From Chitinivorax sp. B (GTDB taxonomy: Bacteria > Pseudomonadota > Gammaproteobacteria > Burkholderiales > SCOH01), in NCBI RefSeq assembly GCF_005503445.1, contig NZ_SCOH01000029.1, forward strand, positions 1 to 64,000: DNA of 64,000 bases. Reading direction: 5' to 3'. Below the pieces are notes generated by a model. The model searched no databases. It was not told the origin of the DNA and worked only from the letters and a program-made list of their open reading frames with translations. The position numbers and the translations under genes were made by a program. How positions within the stretch are numbered: the first letter of the stretch is position 1; each line of letters begins with the position of its first letter. Positions 55,483 to 63,292 of the stretch are shown piece by piece.

Positions 55483-56607
55483 TCAACGGGCTTTCTCACG
55501 CAACTTGTCCATTGGCAAGCCAAGTAGCAGCTGCTGATTGGTAATATCCAATATGGGCAACAGCTCTCCCAACAGTTCGGCGGCAAATGGCGTAACGTCC
55601 TGCACCTTGCCGTCGCGAATCATCGCCAAGGCAGTAACAAGATCCGGCTTGACCAAAGGATGAGGTGTCACATCCTGTGCCAATACACGATTGCCACCCG
55701 CCTTATTGGCCATGGACATACGTGTTTCAGCAACTCGGAAGGCCTCTTCAGCTTCGATGTTGGGCTCGGTATTGATGACCCCAACACTTGCCGTATAGCG
55801 CAGGATATTACCTTTGAAATTGATTCGGGCCCCCTCCAGCGCGGTACGCAACCGTTCGGCAAGGATAATTTCCTCACCTGCTGCGTGGCTGGCAGACAGT
55901 ACACCGAAAGAGGAATCACCAATACGGGCGATGGTGTCTTCCCCTCTGACCTTGGAAGCCAGCAGTTTGGCCAGGGCTTTCAAAATCTGGTCTGATACGG
56001 CAGGACCATATTTAGCGGCCGTTTCTTCATAACGATCCAACTGCAATGCCAACAGAATGATGCGCTGGTGATGGCGGCTGGCATAGGCAATGGCCTGACG
56101 GGTGTTGTATTCCAGCAAGCTGCGTGTACCCAAGCCAGTAATGGAATCTTCAGTTGCCTTTTTGTCCATTTCTTCTCGACTTTCATCCAGTGCGGCTTCG
56201 GTTTCGGCGCGTTGCGCGTTGGCCGAGATGCGAGCGATCAGCTCGGTACGATCCGTGGATTTGGTGATGAAATCACTGGCTCCCATACCCACTGCTCGCC
56301 GCTTCACTTCTTCCTCTTCATCGCCGGATATCACGATGACCGGCAATTTACGCAAATGGGGGTCGTCCGTGCTGCGGATGCGCTGCAGCAACCCAAAGCC
56401 ATCCAGATTGGGCATACCCAGATCAGAGATCAATACCTGGATATTGGGATGCGCTTTCAGAATCGACCAGGCATCTTCACCATCCACCGCTTCGATGATA
56501 TCGAACACGCCTGAAAGGTGTTTGCGAATGGTGGCACGGACAATGCGCGAATCGTCAGCAACGAGAATGCGCGGGAGCGAGTTGGCAGTATTGCTATCGG
56601 CGTTCAT
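55483..56607 (-). CDS. Response regulator with a degenerate GGDEF domain
   Basis: A 374-residue protein. The receiver domain (13-125) has the acidic pair D18/D19, phospho-acceptor D62 in LISDLGMP, and K116. A helical linker precedes a GGDEF-fold domain (about 150-310). The active-site motif that should read RxGGDEF is here RIGDSSF (about 228-234), so the metal- and GTP-binding residues are lost and diguanylate cyclase activity is very unlikely. The fold may serve as a ligand- or partner-binding output. A C-terminal segment (310-374) has no family I know. No histidine kinase is adjacent. Confidence 0.85.
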   Translation of the reverse strand: MNADSNTANSLPRILVADDSRIVRATIRKHLSGVFDIIEAVDGEDAWSILKAHPNIQVLISDLGMPNLDGFGLLQRIRSTDDPHLRKLPVIVISGDEEEEVKRRAVGMGASDFITKSTDRTELIARISANAQRAETEAALDESREEMDKKATEDSITGLGTRSLLEYNTRQAIAYASRHHQRIILLALQLDRYEETAAKYGPAVSDQILKALAKLLASKVRGEDTIARIGDSSFGVLSASHAAGEEIILAERLRTALEGARINFKGNILRYTASVGVINTEPNIEAEEAFRVAETRMSMANKAGGNRVLAQDVTPHPLVKPDLVTALAMIRDGKVQDVTPFAAELLGELLPILDITNQQLLLGLPMDKLREKAR

Positions 56608-56725
56608 GTGTTCAATGCAGTAGTGGTGAGCAGCAACCTATCGCACCCGTCAGCCTGCCGATACAATTCTGGCGGGCCATGCGGGGCTGTTGTGGCAGGC
56701 ACAACAACAACGATCGGAATGGGCT

Positions 56726-57517
56726 CTATGTGGCAAGAAAATCCAGCACCAGCCGGTTGAACGCATCTGGGCGCTCAAGGCACGATGCATGGCCGCAATC
56801 CTCAATCACCGCGAGTTTAGCAGATGGAATGCGATCCGCCAGCAACCGCGAATGATAAAGCGGGGTAAATCGATCATCTTCACCGACGATCACCAAGGTG
56901 TCAGCACGAATGCGAAACAGTTGTTCACGAACATCATGCATGCGCATGCCATTGATCAAGCGTGCCAATGGCAACCACGGCTGACTTGCGGAAAATTCAC
57001 GCATTTTGGCAATCAGCACCGGGTTGTGGCGCAAATAGGCATTCCCAAAGGTCATCGCCACTCCCACATCAAACCGCAAGGTAGGATTACCACTGGCTGC
57101 GGCTGCAAACCACGTGTCCGCCACCACATTGTTGACCTCATCGGACCATGCCAGCGTATCTGCCAGCACCAAACGCTGCACACGGCTGGCATGACTGATC
57201 GCCATATGCTGTGCCACCGCACCACCATATGACAATCCAACCAGATGCGCAGAATCGATATCCAGATAACTCAGCAACGCCACCAAATCATCCGCATGTT
57301 GCGGCATGGTGTACGCATCCTGAGTGGGCTTACCGGATTGTAATTGACCGCGCAGATCATAGGTCAATACCCGATAGCCGGCATTCACCAGCACGGGCAT
57401 CTGGAACCCCCATGCCGCGGTATTCATTGAAATGCCATTCAACAGCACCACCACTTGCTCGCCCTGGCCTTGCAGTTCGTAATAGAGCTCAGTGGTGTTC
57501 AACTCGGCAAGCGGCAT
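56726..57517 (-). CDS. Alpha/beta hydrolase
   Basis: A 263-residue esterase-lipase fold. The nucleophile elbow is GLSYGG (S96), acid in VGEDDRFTP, and His in CGHASCLERP. The overall layout resembles 3-oxoadipate enol-lactonase-like hydrolases. It overlaps the end of the acyl-CoA synthetase gene by one base (TGATG) and is translationally coupled to it, so a thioester or acyl intermediate is a reasonable substrate guess. Confidence 0.85.
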   Translation of the reverse strand: MPLAELNTTELYYELQGQGEQVVVLLNGISMNTAAWGFQMPVLVNAGYRVLTYDLRGQLQSGKPTQDAYTMPQHADDLVALLSYLDIDSAHLVGLSYGGAVAQHMAISHASRVQRLVLADTLAWSDEVNNVVADTWFAAAASGNPTLRFDVGVAMTFGNAYLRHNPVLIAKMREFSASQPWLPLARLINGMRMHDVREQLFRIRADTLVIVGEDDRFTPLYHSRLLADRIPSAKLAVIEDCGHASCLERPDAFNRLVLDFLAT

Positions 57518-58998
57518 CAGACCTTCCTCAGTTTGGCTTTCTGTACTTTCCCAGTCGGGGTGCGTGGCAAGCTATCTTGCAACACAAAGGATTTGGGCTG
57601 TTTATAGCGCGCCAGATGCATATTCAAGTGGGTTCGGACAATACCCTCGTCCCATACTTGGCCTGGCTTTAAGACCAGATATGCCACACCAACCTCACCC
57701 CACTGCGTATCCGAGCAACCAATCACTGCTGCTTCAGCAATGGATGCATGCCGCAACAAGGCTGCTTCAACCTCTGCCGGATAGACATTCTCCCCGCCCG
57801 AAATGTACATATCTTTTTTACGATCAATTACCCAGGTATAGCCTTCTTCGTCCTGCCGCACCAGATCGCCTGTTTTCAGCCAGTCATCGTGAAACAATGC
57901 CTGGGTCGCAGCCGGGTTCCGCCAATAGCCGCTGCACACGGTGGGGCCACTCAACCATAGCTCTCCGACCTCCCCCTGCTCCACTATCTTGCCATCGCAA
58001 TCCACAATCTGCATGCGTGTCGCAAAGTTGGGAAAACCGACAGCCCCCCGCTTGCGAACCGCATCCTGCGCTGACAAGGTAAAGCAATTGGGGCCCGCTT
58101 CCGTCAAACCATAGCCTAGCCTGAATACCAAGCCACGCTGCTGATAGGCATCAATCAACTCTATCGGGCAAGGTGCACCACCACTAATGCAGAACCGGAG
58201 TGATTGCATGGAGACACGGTGAAAGCCTTCGGTATCCAACAAACGCTGGAACATGGTCGGCACAGCAAACAATATGGTGACCTGCTCCAGTGCGATCTGC
58301 TTCAACACCTGTTTGGGTTCAAAATTAGGCAGCAGTACCAACTTACCGCCACGTAATAGTAGCGGCGTTGTCAGCACATTCAGGCCGCCAGTATGAAAAA
58401 ATGGCGTATGGGCAATTGCGCAATCTGCGCCAGAAAGATCCCAACTGATGGTGGTATTGAGCGCATTCCACAACACCATTCGCTGAGATAGCAATGCACC
58501 TTTGGGTTGGCCAGTCGTGCCTGAGGTATACAGCATCAGAACCGGCTGCTCTCCATCCGACACAGGCAAATTCAATTGAGCAGGTTCGACATGCTGCTGT
58601 AATTGATCGAGCGACAAGGTACATATTGCACCAGTCAGGTTACCAGCCAGTACAGCATGTTCCGCATCATGCAATAACAGCGCTGGCTCCGCATCAGCTA
58701 ACAGCGCATTGAGCTCCTCTGTTGTCAATCGAGTATTCAACGGCACCAGCAACGCCCGGAGCCGGGCGCAGGCAAACAACAACAGCAATGTTTCTACCCG
58801 GTTTACCGCCAGCAAGGCTATCCGATCACCGGCGGCGACACGTTGCAATCGCAGTGCGGTTGTCAGCAAATCACATGCATCAGCCAACTGGCCATACTGC
58901 CAGCGTTTGCCTGTTGCAACATCAACAATTGCGACACGTGTTGGTGCACGTTGCCGCCAGTAATCCAGCCACTCCCCCAATGGCGTCACTGCAAGCAT
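57517..58998 (-). CDS. Acyl-CoA synthetase (AMP-forming)
   Basis: A 493-residue ANL-superfamily adenylating enzyme. The phosphate loop is LYTSGTTGQPKG, with the YGLTEAGPN motif and the C-terminal-domain hinge DLVRQDEEGYTWVIDRKKDMYISGGENVYP. The C-terminal Lys in PTGKVQKAKL completes catalysis. The start at 58998 has GGAGG 7 bases upstream, and the transcript start must lie after or read through the aroG terminator hairpin (59014-59042), which excludes the extended frame to 59139. Substrate unknown; medium-chain or aromatic acids are typical. It pairs with the hydrolase that follows. Confidence 0.88.
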   Translation of the reverse strand: MLAVTPLGEWLDYWRQRAPTRVAIVDVATGKRWQYGQLADACDLLTTALRLQRVAAGDRIALLAVNRVETLLLLFACARLRALLVPLNTRLTTEELNALLADAEPALLLHDAEHAVLAGNLTGAICTLSLDQLQQHVEPAQLNLPVSDGEQPVLMLYTSGTTGQPKGALLSQRMVLWNALNTTISWDLSGADCAIAHTPFFHTGGLNVLTTPLLLRGGKLVLLPNFEPKQVLKQIALEQVTILFAVPTMFQRLLDTEGFHRVSMQSLRFCISGGAPCPIELIDAYQQRGLVFRLGYGLTEAGPNCFTLSAQDAVRKRGAVGFPNFATRMQIVDCDGKIVEQGEVGELWLSGPTVCSGYWRNPAATQALFHDDWLKTGDLVRQDEEGYTWVIDRKKDMYISGGENVYPAEVEAALLRHASIAEAAVIGCSDTQWGEVGVAYLVLKPGQVWDEGIVRTHLNMHLARYKQPKSFVLQDSLPRTPTGKVQKAKLRKV

Positions 58999-59013
58999 GC
59001 TGTGTCCTCCATG

Positions 59014-59042
59014 CAAAACGGCGCGAATATCGCGCCGTTTTG
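59014..59042 (-). terminator. Rho-independent terminator of aroG
   Basis: CAAAACGGCGCGA (59014-59026) and TCGCGCCGTTTTG (59030-59042) form a 13-bp stem with a 3-base loop. It starts 6 bases after the aroG stop codon and ends 15 bases before the acyl-CoA synthetase start. Confidence 0.88.
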
Positions 59043-59047
59043 TCGAG

Positions 59048-60115
59048 TTACTGTGCGCAGTATTTGGCGCGCCGCTCTCGTACAGCGACTGCCAGTTTTC
59101 GTAATGCGAGTTCAGTATCATTCCAGCCGATGCAAGCATCGGTGATACTTTGACCGTAGCACAATTCCTTGCCAGGGATGAGATCTTGTCGACCTTCGAC
59201 CAGATGACTTTCGATCATGACCCCAAAAATCCGCTTCTCACCACTCACCAACTGACCGGCGACATCCTCGGTCACGTCCATCTGGCGACGAAAATCCTTG
59301 CGGCTGTTGGCATGACTGAAATCCACCATCAGCTTGGGCGACAGGCCGACCTTTTCCAATTCTTTCGCGGCGGCATCCACATTGGCCGCATCATAGTTCG
59401 GCTCTTTACCGCCACGTAAAATCACATGGCAATCCGGATTGCCAGAAGTGGAGACAATCGCAGAATGCCCAAGCTTGGTTACAGACAGAAAATGGTGTGG
59501 GACCTGTGCAGAACGAATTGCATCCACCGCAATTTTCAGGTTCCCATCAGTCCCGTTCTTGAAACCGACCGGGCAGGACAAACCAGAAGACAATTCACGA
59601 TGCACCTGTGATTCGGTAGTACGGGCACCAATCGCCCCCCAGCTGATCAGATCAGCAAAATACTGCGGTGAAATCATGTCCAGAAATTCCGTCCCGGCTG
59701 GCACACCCAGATCATTGATTGCCAGCAGTAGCTTTCGTGCGGCACGCAAACCATCATTAATTTCAAAGCTGTCATCGAGATATGGATCGTTGATCAAGCC
59801 CTTCCAACCCACGGTTGTACGCGGTTTTTCGAAATAGACACGCATCACCACTTCCAGATCTTCCGACAGCTCGTCACGCAGCACTTTAAGCTTGGCGGCA
59901 TACTCCATAGCCGCTGTCGTGTCATGAATCGAACAGGGGCCAATCACCACCAGCAGACGATCATCTTGATCACACAGTAACCGGTGAATAGCCTGACGGG
60001 CGTTGTATACCGTATTCGATGCCGCATCGGTAATCGGATTGGTTTCGATCAGATAGATCGGTGGAGTCAGTTCCTTGATTTCTTTGATATGAATATCGTC
60101 TGTTCTACGTCTCAT
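59048..60115 (-). CDS. aroG: 3-deoxy-7-phosphoheptulonate synthase
   Basis: A 355-residue class I DAHP synthase, condensing phosphoenolpyruvate and erythrose 4-phosphate to begin the shikimate pathway. Recognised by VVIGPCSIHDTTAAMEYA (57-74), RVYFEKPRTTVGWKGLINDP (near 92-111), GARTTESQVHRELSSGL, and DFSHANSRKDFRRQ near the end. One or more isoenzymes with different feedback may exist elsewhere; which amino acid inhibits this one cannot be read with confidence. Confidence 0.94.
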   Translation of the reverse strand: MRRRTDDIHIKEIKELTPPIYLIETNPITDAASNTVYNARQAIHRLLCDQDDRLLVVIGPCSIHDTTAAMEYAAKLKVLRDELSEDLEVVMRVYFEKPRTTVGWKGLINDPYLDDSFEINDGLRAARKLLLAINDLGVPAGTEFLDMISPQYFADLISWGAIGARTTESQVHRELSSGLSCPVGFKNGTDGNLKIAVDAIRSAQVPHHFLSVTKLGHSAIVSTSGNPDCHVILRGGKEPNYDAANVDAAAKELEKVGLSPKLMVDFSHANSRKDFRRQMDVTEDVAGQLVSGEKRIFGVMIESHLVEGRQDLIPGKELCYGQSITDACIGWNDTELALRKLAVAVRERRAKYCAQ

Positions 60116-60203
60116 GATGCATCCGGCTCAAAAAGGATCAATTGTCGCGTCGCAGCATTTTCGACGCTCGGGGTCATTATGACAGCCTCTACGCAATTAT
60201 GCA

Positions 60204-60226
60204 GCGCCATATTTGAAGCATGGCGC
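60204..60226 (-). terminator. Hairpin downstream of the GntR gene
   Basis: GCGCCAT (60204-60210) pairs with ATGGCGC (60220-60226). An alternative stem GCGCAAT/ATTGCGC (60223-60239) overlaps the stop codon of the regulator. No T-run follows. Confidence 0.4.
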
Positions 60227-60230
60227 AATA

Positions 60231-60896
60231 TTATTGCGCACACTGTGCTCTCAAAGCCTCCAATGCAAGCTTTAATTGCTCTACGCCAATCTGCTCCACC
60301 AGTTCGCCAGCACCTGTCGCATCACGTTTGAGCATCTTGTCCATGACACGCACGAATGATTCATACAAGCGCGTCAGCTCGCTTTTGCCGCGACGAAATA
60401 CCATATATGCGCATCGCTTGCCGGTAGGCAACAAATCTTCCATCACCTGCACCATGAAGCTGTTGTTTGCATAAGGGTAGATCATCGACAGGAAAGTCGA
60501 CAACGTATCGTAGAAACGCTCCAGATCATTCCGCTCAGCGTATTCGCCCAACTCTTTGATCAGTGCCATATAACTTTCCAGCTCGCCATCCTGCCACATG
60601 GTGGCTGCATTGGCAGCCACCTTCTTCAGCAGCATGAACCACAGCTCATACAAACTGCGAATTTCCAGTTCAGTCAATGCTGATACCACGGCGCCGCGTC
60701 GCGGCAGGATTTCAATCAAATGACGGCGTTCCAGGATCAACAGCGCCTCGCGAACCGAACCACGGCTGACACTCAACTCACCAGCAATACGTAGCTCCTG
60801 AATACGATCGCCTGGGTTGAGATGGCCGATGATGATCTGATGGCCAAGATAACGGGCAATTTGTTCAGTCAGGGAATCATTAGGGACAAAGGTCAT
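60231..60896 (-). CDS. GntR-family regulator, FCD (FadR) subfamily
   Basis: A 221-residue repressor-type regulator: winged helix (LGHQIIIGHLNPGDRIQELRIAGELSVSRGSVREALLILERRHL, about 15-58) and a helical FCD ligand domain (about 75-215). The start at 60896 has GAGG at the right distance; an overlapping ATG six bases upstream is possible. A perfect palindrome just upstream (60969-60999) is its probable binding site. The FCD domain usually binds an organic acid through a metal. It is followed by aroG and preceded by patB on the same strand. Which gene it regulates besides itself is unknown. Confidence 0.88.
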   Translation of the reverse strand: MTFVPNDSLTEQIARYLGHQIIIGHLNPGDRIQELRIAGELSVSRGSVREALLILERRHLIEILPRRGAVVSALTELEIRSLYELWFMLLKKVAANAATMWQDGELESYMALIKELGEYAERNDLERFYDTLSTFLSMIYPYANNSFMVQVMEDLLPTGKRCAYMVFRRGKSELTRLYESFVRVMDKMLKRDATGAGELVEQIGVEQLKLALEALRAQCAQ

Positions 60897-60968
60897 GCAC
60901 ATCCTCGGGATCAGACGGGTTCAAGACAAGGTAGGGCAACATCCCTTCCACTTTGCCTGATTCAATGA

Positions 60969-60999
60969 GATTGATCAATTGTTGAACAATTGATCAATC
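60969..60999. promoter_or_regulatory. Perfect 31-bp palindrome, likely GntR operator
   Basis: GATTGATCAATTGTT (60969-60983), a single central G, then AACAATTGATCAATC (60985-60999): 15-bp arms with no mismatch. The centre ATTGTT-G-AACAAT fits the short dyad operators used by FCD regulators. It is too A+T-rich for a terminator. It lies 73-103 bases upstream of the GntR coding start and 7 bases after the patB stop. Confidence 0.7.
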
Positions 61000-61005
61000 C
61001 AGTAC

Positions 61006-62151
61006 TCATGCTGGTTCGATAGCCAATGCCTGCTTGATCCGACGGATTGCTTCATCCAACGTACTACGCGGACAGCCGAAATTCAGTCGCACAAAACCTG
61101 GCAAGCCAAACTCGGTACCATCCGATACGCCGACCCCTGCTGCTTCCAGAAAACGTTGTGGTTCGATGATCCCCGTCTCGCGAAAATCGATCCAGGCCAA
61201 ATACGTTGCCTCGCAGTTCGATACCGTCAGACCCTGGAACTGATCCAGCGCCGCGATCAAATGATCACGATTGGCCCGCAGATAGTCGATCAACGCCAAC
61301 CGCCATGCCTCCCCATCACGATAAGCTGCGGCCGCCGCCACATAACCCAGGATATTCACATGTGGCATGATGCCCTGCATCCCCTGTGTAAACCGCAGGC
61401 GCAACGCTTCATTGGGAATCACCGCCAGTGCACACCCCAAACCGGCCAGATTCCAGGTTTTGCTGGGTGCCAATAATGTAATGCTATGGGTTGCCGCCAC
61501 ATCGCCCAATGTTGCATAGCAAATATGCTTGCAATCCGGTGCCAACACCAGATCACAATGAACCTCGTCTGAGCACACGACGACTTGATGTTGTGCACAC
61601 ATCGTCATCACACGCCTCAATTCATCTTGAGTCCAGACCCGGCCTACCGGGTTATGGGGGTTGCACAACAACAGGACATCCGCCCCTGCCAAAGCCTGAT
61701 CCAATGCATTCCAATCCCATTCCCAACGCCCTTCTACCTGATGAAGTGGTACCACAACCCGTTCCTTGTCGGAATGAATGGGTGCGCTCAGAAATTTATG
61801 ATAGACCGGTGTCGCCATCACCACCTTGCCCCCGGGCTTACCCATCGTACGACAAACCAGATTCAAGCCAGGCACCAGCCCGGGTAGCGGTACCAGCCAT
61901 TCTGGCCGAATCTGCCAACCATGGTGTTGGGCATGATATTGAATCACCGCTGATACCATCTCGGCTGTCGGCATACCGTAGCCATAAACTCCTTCAGCCA
62001 CTCTAGCCTGCAATGCAGCCTGAATCGCAGGCGCCGCAGCAAAATCCATATCCGCCACCCACATCGGAATCACGTCTCGTTGTGCATAGCGGTTCCACTT
62101 CAAACTATCACCCTGTCGGCGATCAATCACACGGTCAAAATCGAAAGTCAT
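61006..62151 (-). CDS. patB: Cystathionine beta-lyase / MalY-PatB family aminotransferase
   Basis: A 381-residue PLP enzyme of fold-type I. The opening DFDRVIDRRQGDSLKWN and VIPMWVADMDF are typical of MalY/PatB C-S lyases. The Schiff-base lysine is K231 in LLAPSKTWNLAG, with the NPHNPVGRVW motif (164-173) and CSDEVHCDL. It cleaves cystathionine or Cys conjugates to release homocysteine or thiols. The start at 62151 has GGAG upstream; the frame continues to 62202 without a ribosome-binding site. The symbol is by family rather than proven orthology. Confidence 0.88.
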   Translation of the reverse strand: MTFDFDRVIDRRQGDSLKWNRYAQRDVIPMWVADMDFAAAPAIQAALQARVAEGVYGYGMPTAEMVSAVIQYHAQHHGWQIRPEWLVPLPGLVPGLNLVCRTMGKPGGKVVMATPVYHKFLSAPIHSDKERVVVPLHQVEGRWEWDWNALDQALAGADVLLLCNPHNPVGRVWTQDELRRVMTMCAQHQVVVCSDEVHCDLVLAPDCKHICYATLGDVAATHSITLLAPSKTWNLAGLGCALAVIPNEALRLRFTQGMQGIMPHVNILGYVAAAAAYRDGEAWRLALIDYLRANRDHLIAALDQFQGLTVSNCEATYLAWIDFRETGIIEPQRFLEAAGVGVSDGTEFGLPGFVRLNFGCPRSTLDEAIRRIKQALAIEPA

Positions 62152-62737
62152 AATGCTCCAGACGCATATTCGGAAGCCGCACCACACGGCGCGTGTGACC
62201 ATTGTAGCGATAGTGGAAACATTCCCCTAGGTTCAGTTGACATCATTCCATCGCCCACATTGGGCTGGTTTTGGGCTTGGACCCAAGAGCAAAGCATGCC
62301 GCATAGCAATCTATACAAACGGTTTGCGACAATGGTGCAAGCCCAAAAGCAGACCGACCCAATGCGCCGAACCGATGTCAGCAGAACCCAGTACGTCTAC
62401 CAATTTATCCATTGCCGTACGCTGCGTGTCATTTCACCGTCTGGATAGCAGTCATTGCGAATGCTTGCGCCCGTTGCAAACACATGCTGCGTCACCCCCA
62501 CATTGTTGGCTTCATCTCATCAGCGGGGTAAATTTAAATATAAAAACAAAATAGGTATTTCTACCACAATAACTTCATAAATTAATCCCAATACCCTTTT
62601 GAAAGACAAACAATCAACCAAACACAACCAACTGTTATTAAATAAATATATTTAATAATTTAAAAAATAATTGAACCAATAGAATCACAATAGACAAACC
62701 ATCCTCATACTTAATCAACTTTGAAACAAGGAAGGAA
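62152..62737. other. Long A+T-rich intergenic region
   Basis: 586 bases without a supported gene. The first 300 have average composition; several short frames there have no family match. From about 62520 the sequence becomes strongly A+T-rich (about 17% G+C in 62641-62700), with many TTTAATA/AAATAAT runs, unlike the rest of the window. It probably holds the promoter of the following lipoprotein gene and may be a site for nucleoid proteins. Confidence 0.6.
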
Positions 62738-63292
62738 ATGGTACAACCACGATTGTTTGGTCTCGGCATCCTGCTTTGTGTAGGTGGCTGCGCAGGGCTC
62801 AGCCAGCAACAATGCCTTAAACGCGATTGGTATCACAACGGTATGGCCGATGCACTGGATGGGCGTAGCACCAACCAGCTGGATGATTATGAGAAACAAT
62901 GCTTGAAACATGGCATCAAGCCAGATCGGCAGCGCTACCGCGAAGGCTACGCTGACGGACGACGTGACTATTGCACTGCGGGTAACGGCTATCGACTGGG
63001 CCTGCATGACATGCCCCCGCGTACTGAATGGTGTAGCAATGACGACTTCACGCCATTTCGGGAAAGCTTCGAATCCGGTCAAAAAAAGTATCAACAGATA
63101 CGACGCCAACAAGCACAGGAAGCGCAGCGTCGACACATTGAGCAACGCATTCGTACTATTGAAATCGAATTGATGAACAAGGATTTATCGGATGGCCGCA
63201 AACAAGCTTTGGAAAGCGAACGCCGACGGCTCGAAACCCAGCAGATTATTGATCGCGTATTGCCGGAAGGTGGGGTGAGATTCACATGGTAA
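62738..63292 (+). CDS. DUF2799 lipoprotein
   Basis: A 184-residue lipoprotein (signal GILLCVGGC, lipidated Cys18). The Cys-rich core (CLKRDWYHNGMADALDG, YREGYADGRRDYCTAGNGYRLG) is the DUF2799 pattern, and the C-terminal third is a charged coiled coil (QIRRQQAQEAQRRHIEQR). DUF2799 proteins have no established function. The ribosome-binding site is aaggaagg. Its stop overlaps the next start by 7 bases (ATGGTAA), so the two are coupled. The strongly A+T-rich upstream DNA may reflect transfer. Confidence 0.85.
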   Translation: MVQPRLFGLGILLCVGGCAGLSQQQCLKRDWYHNGMADALDGRSTNQLDDYEKQCLKHGIKPDRQRYREGYADGRRDYCTAGNGYRLGLHDMPPRTEWCSNDDFTPFRESFESGQKKYQQIRRQQAQEAQRRHIEQRIRTIEIELMNKDLSDGRKQALESERRRLETQQIIDRVLPEGGVRFTW

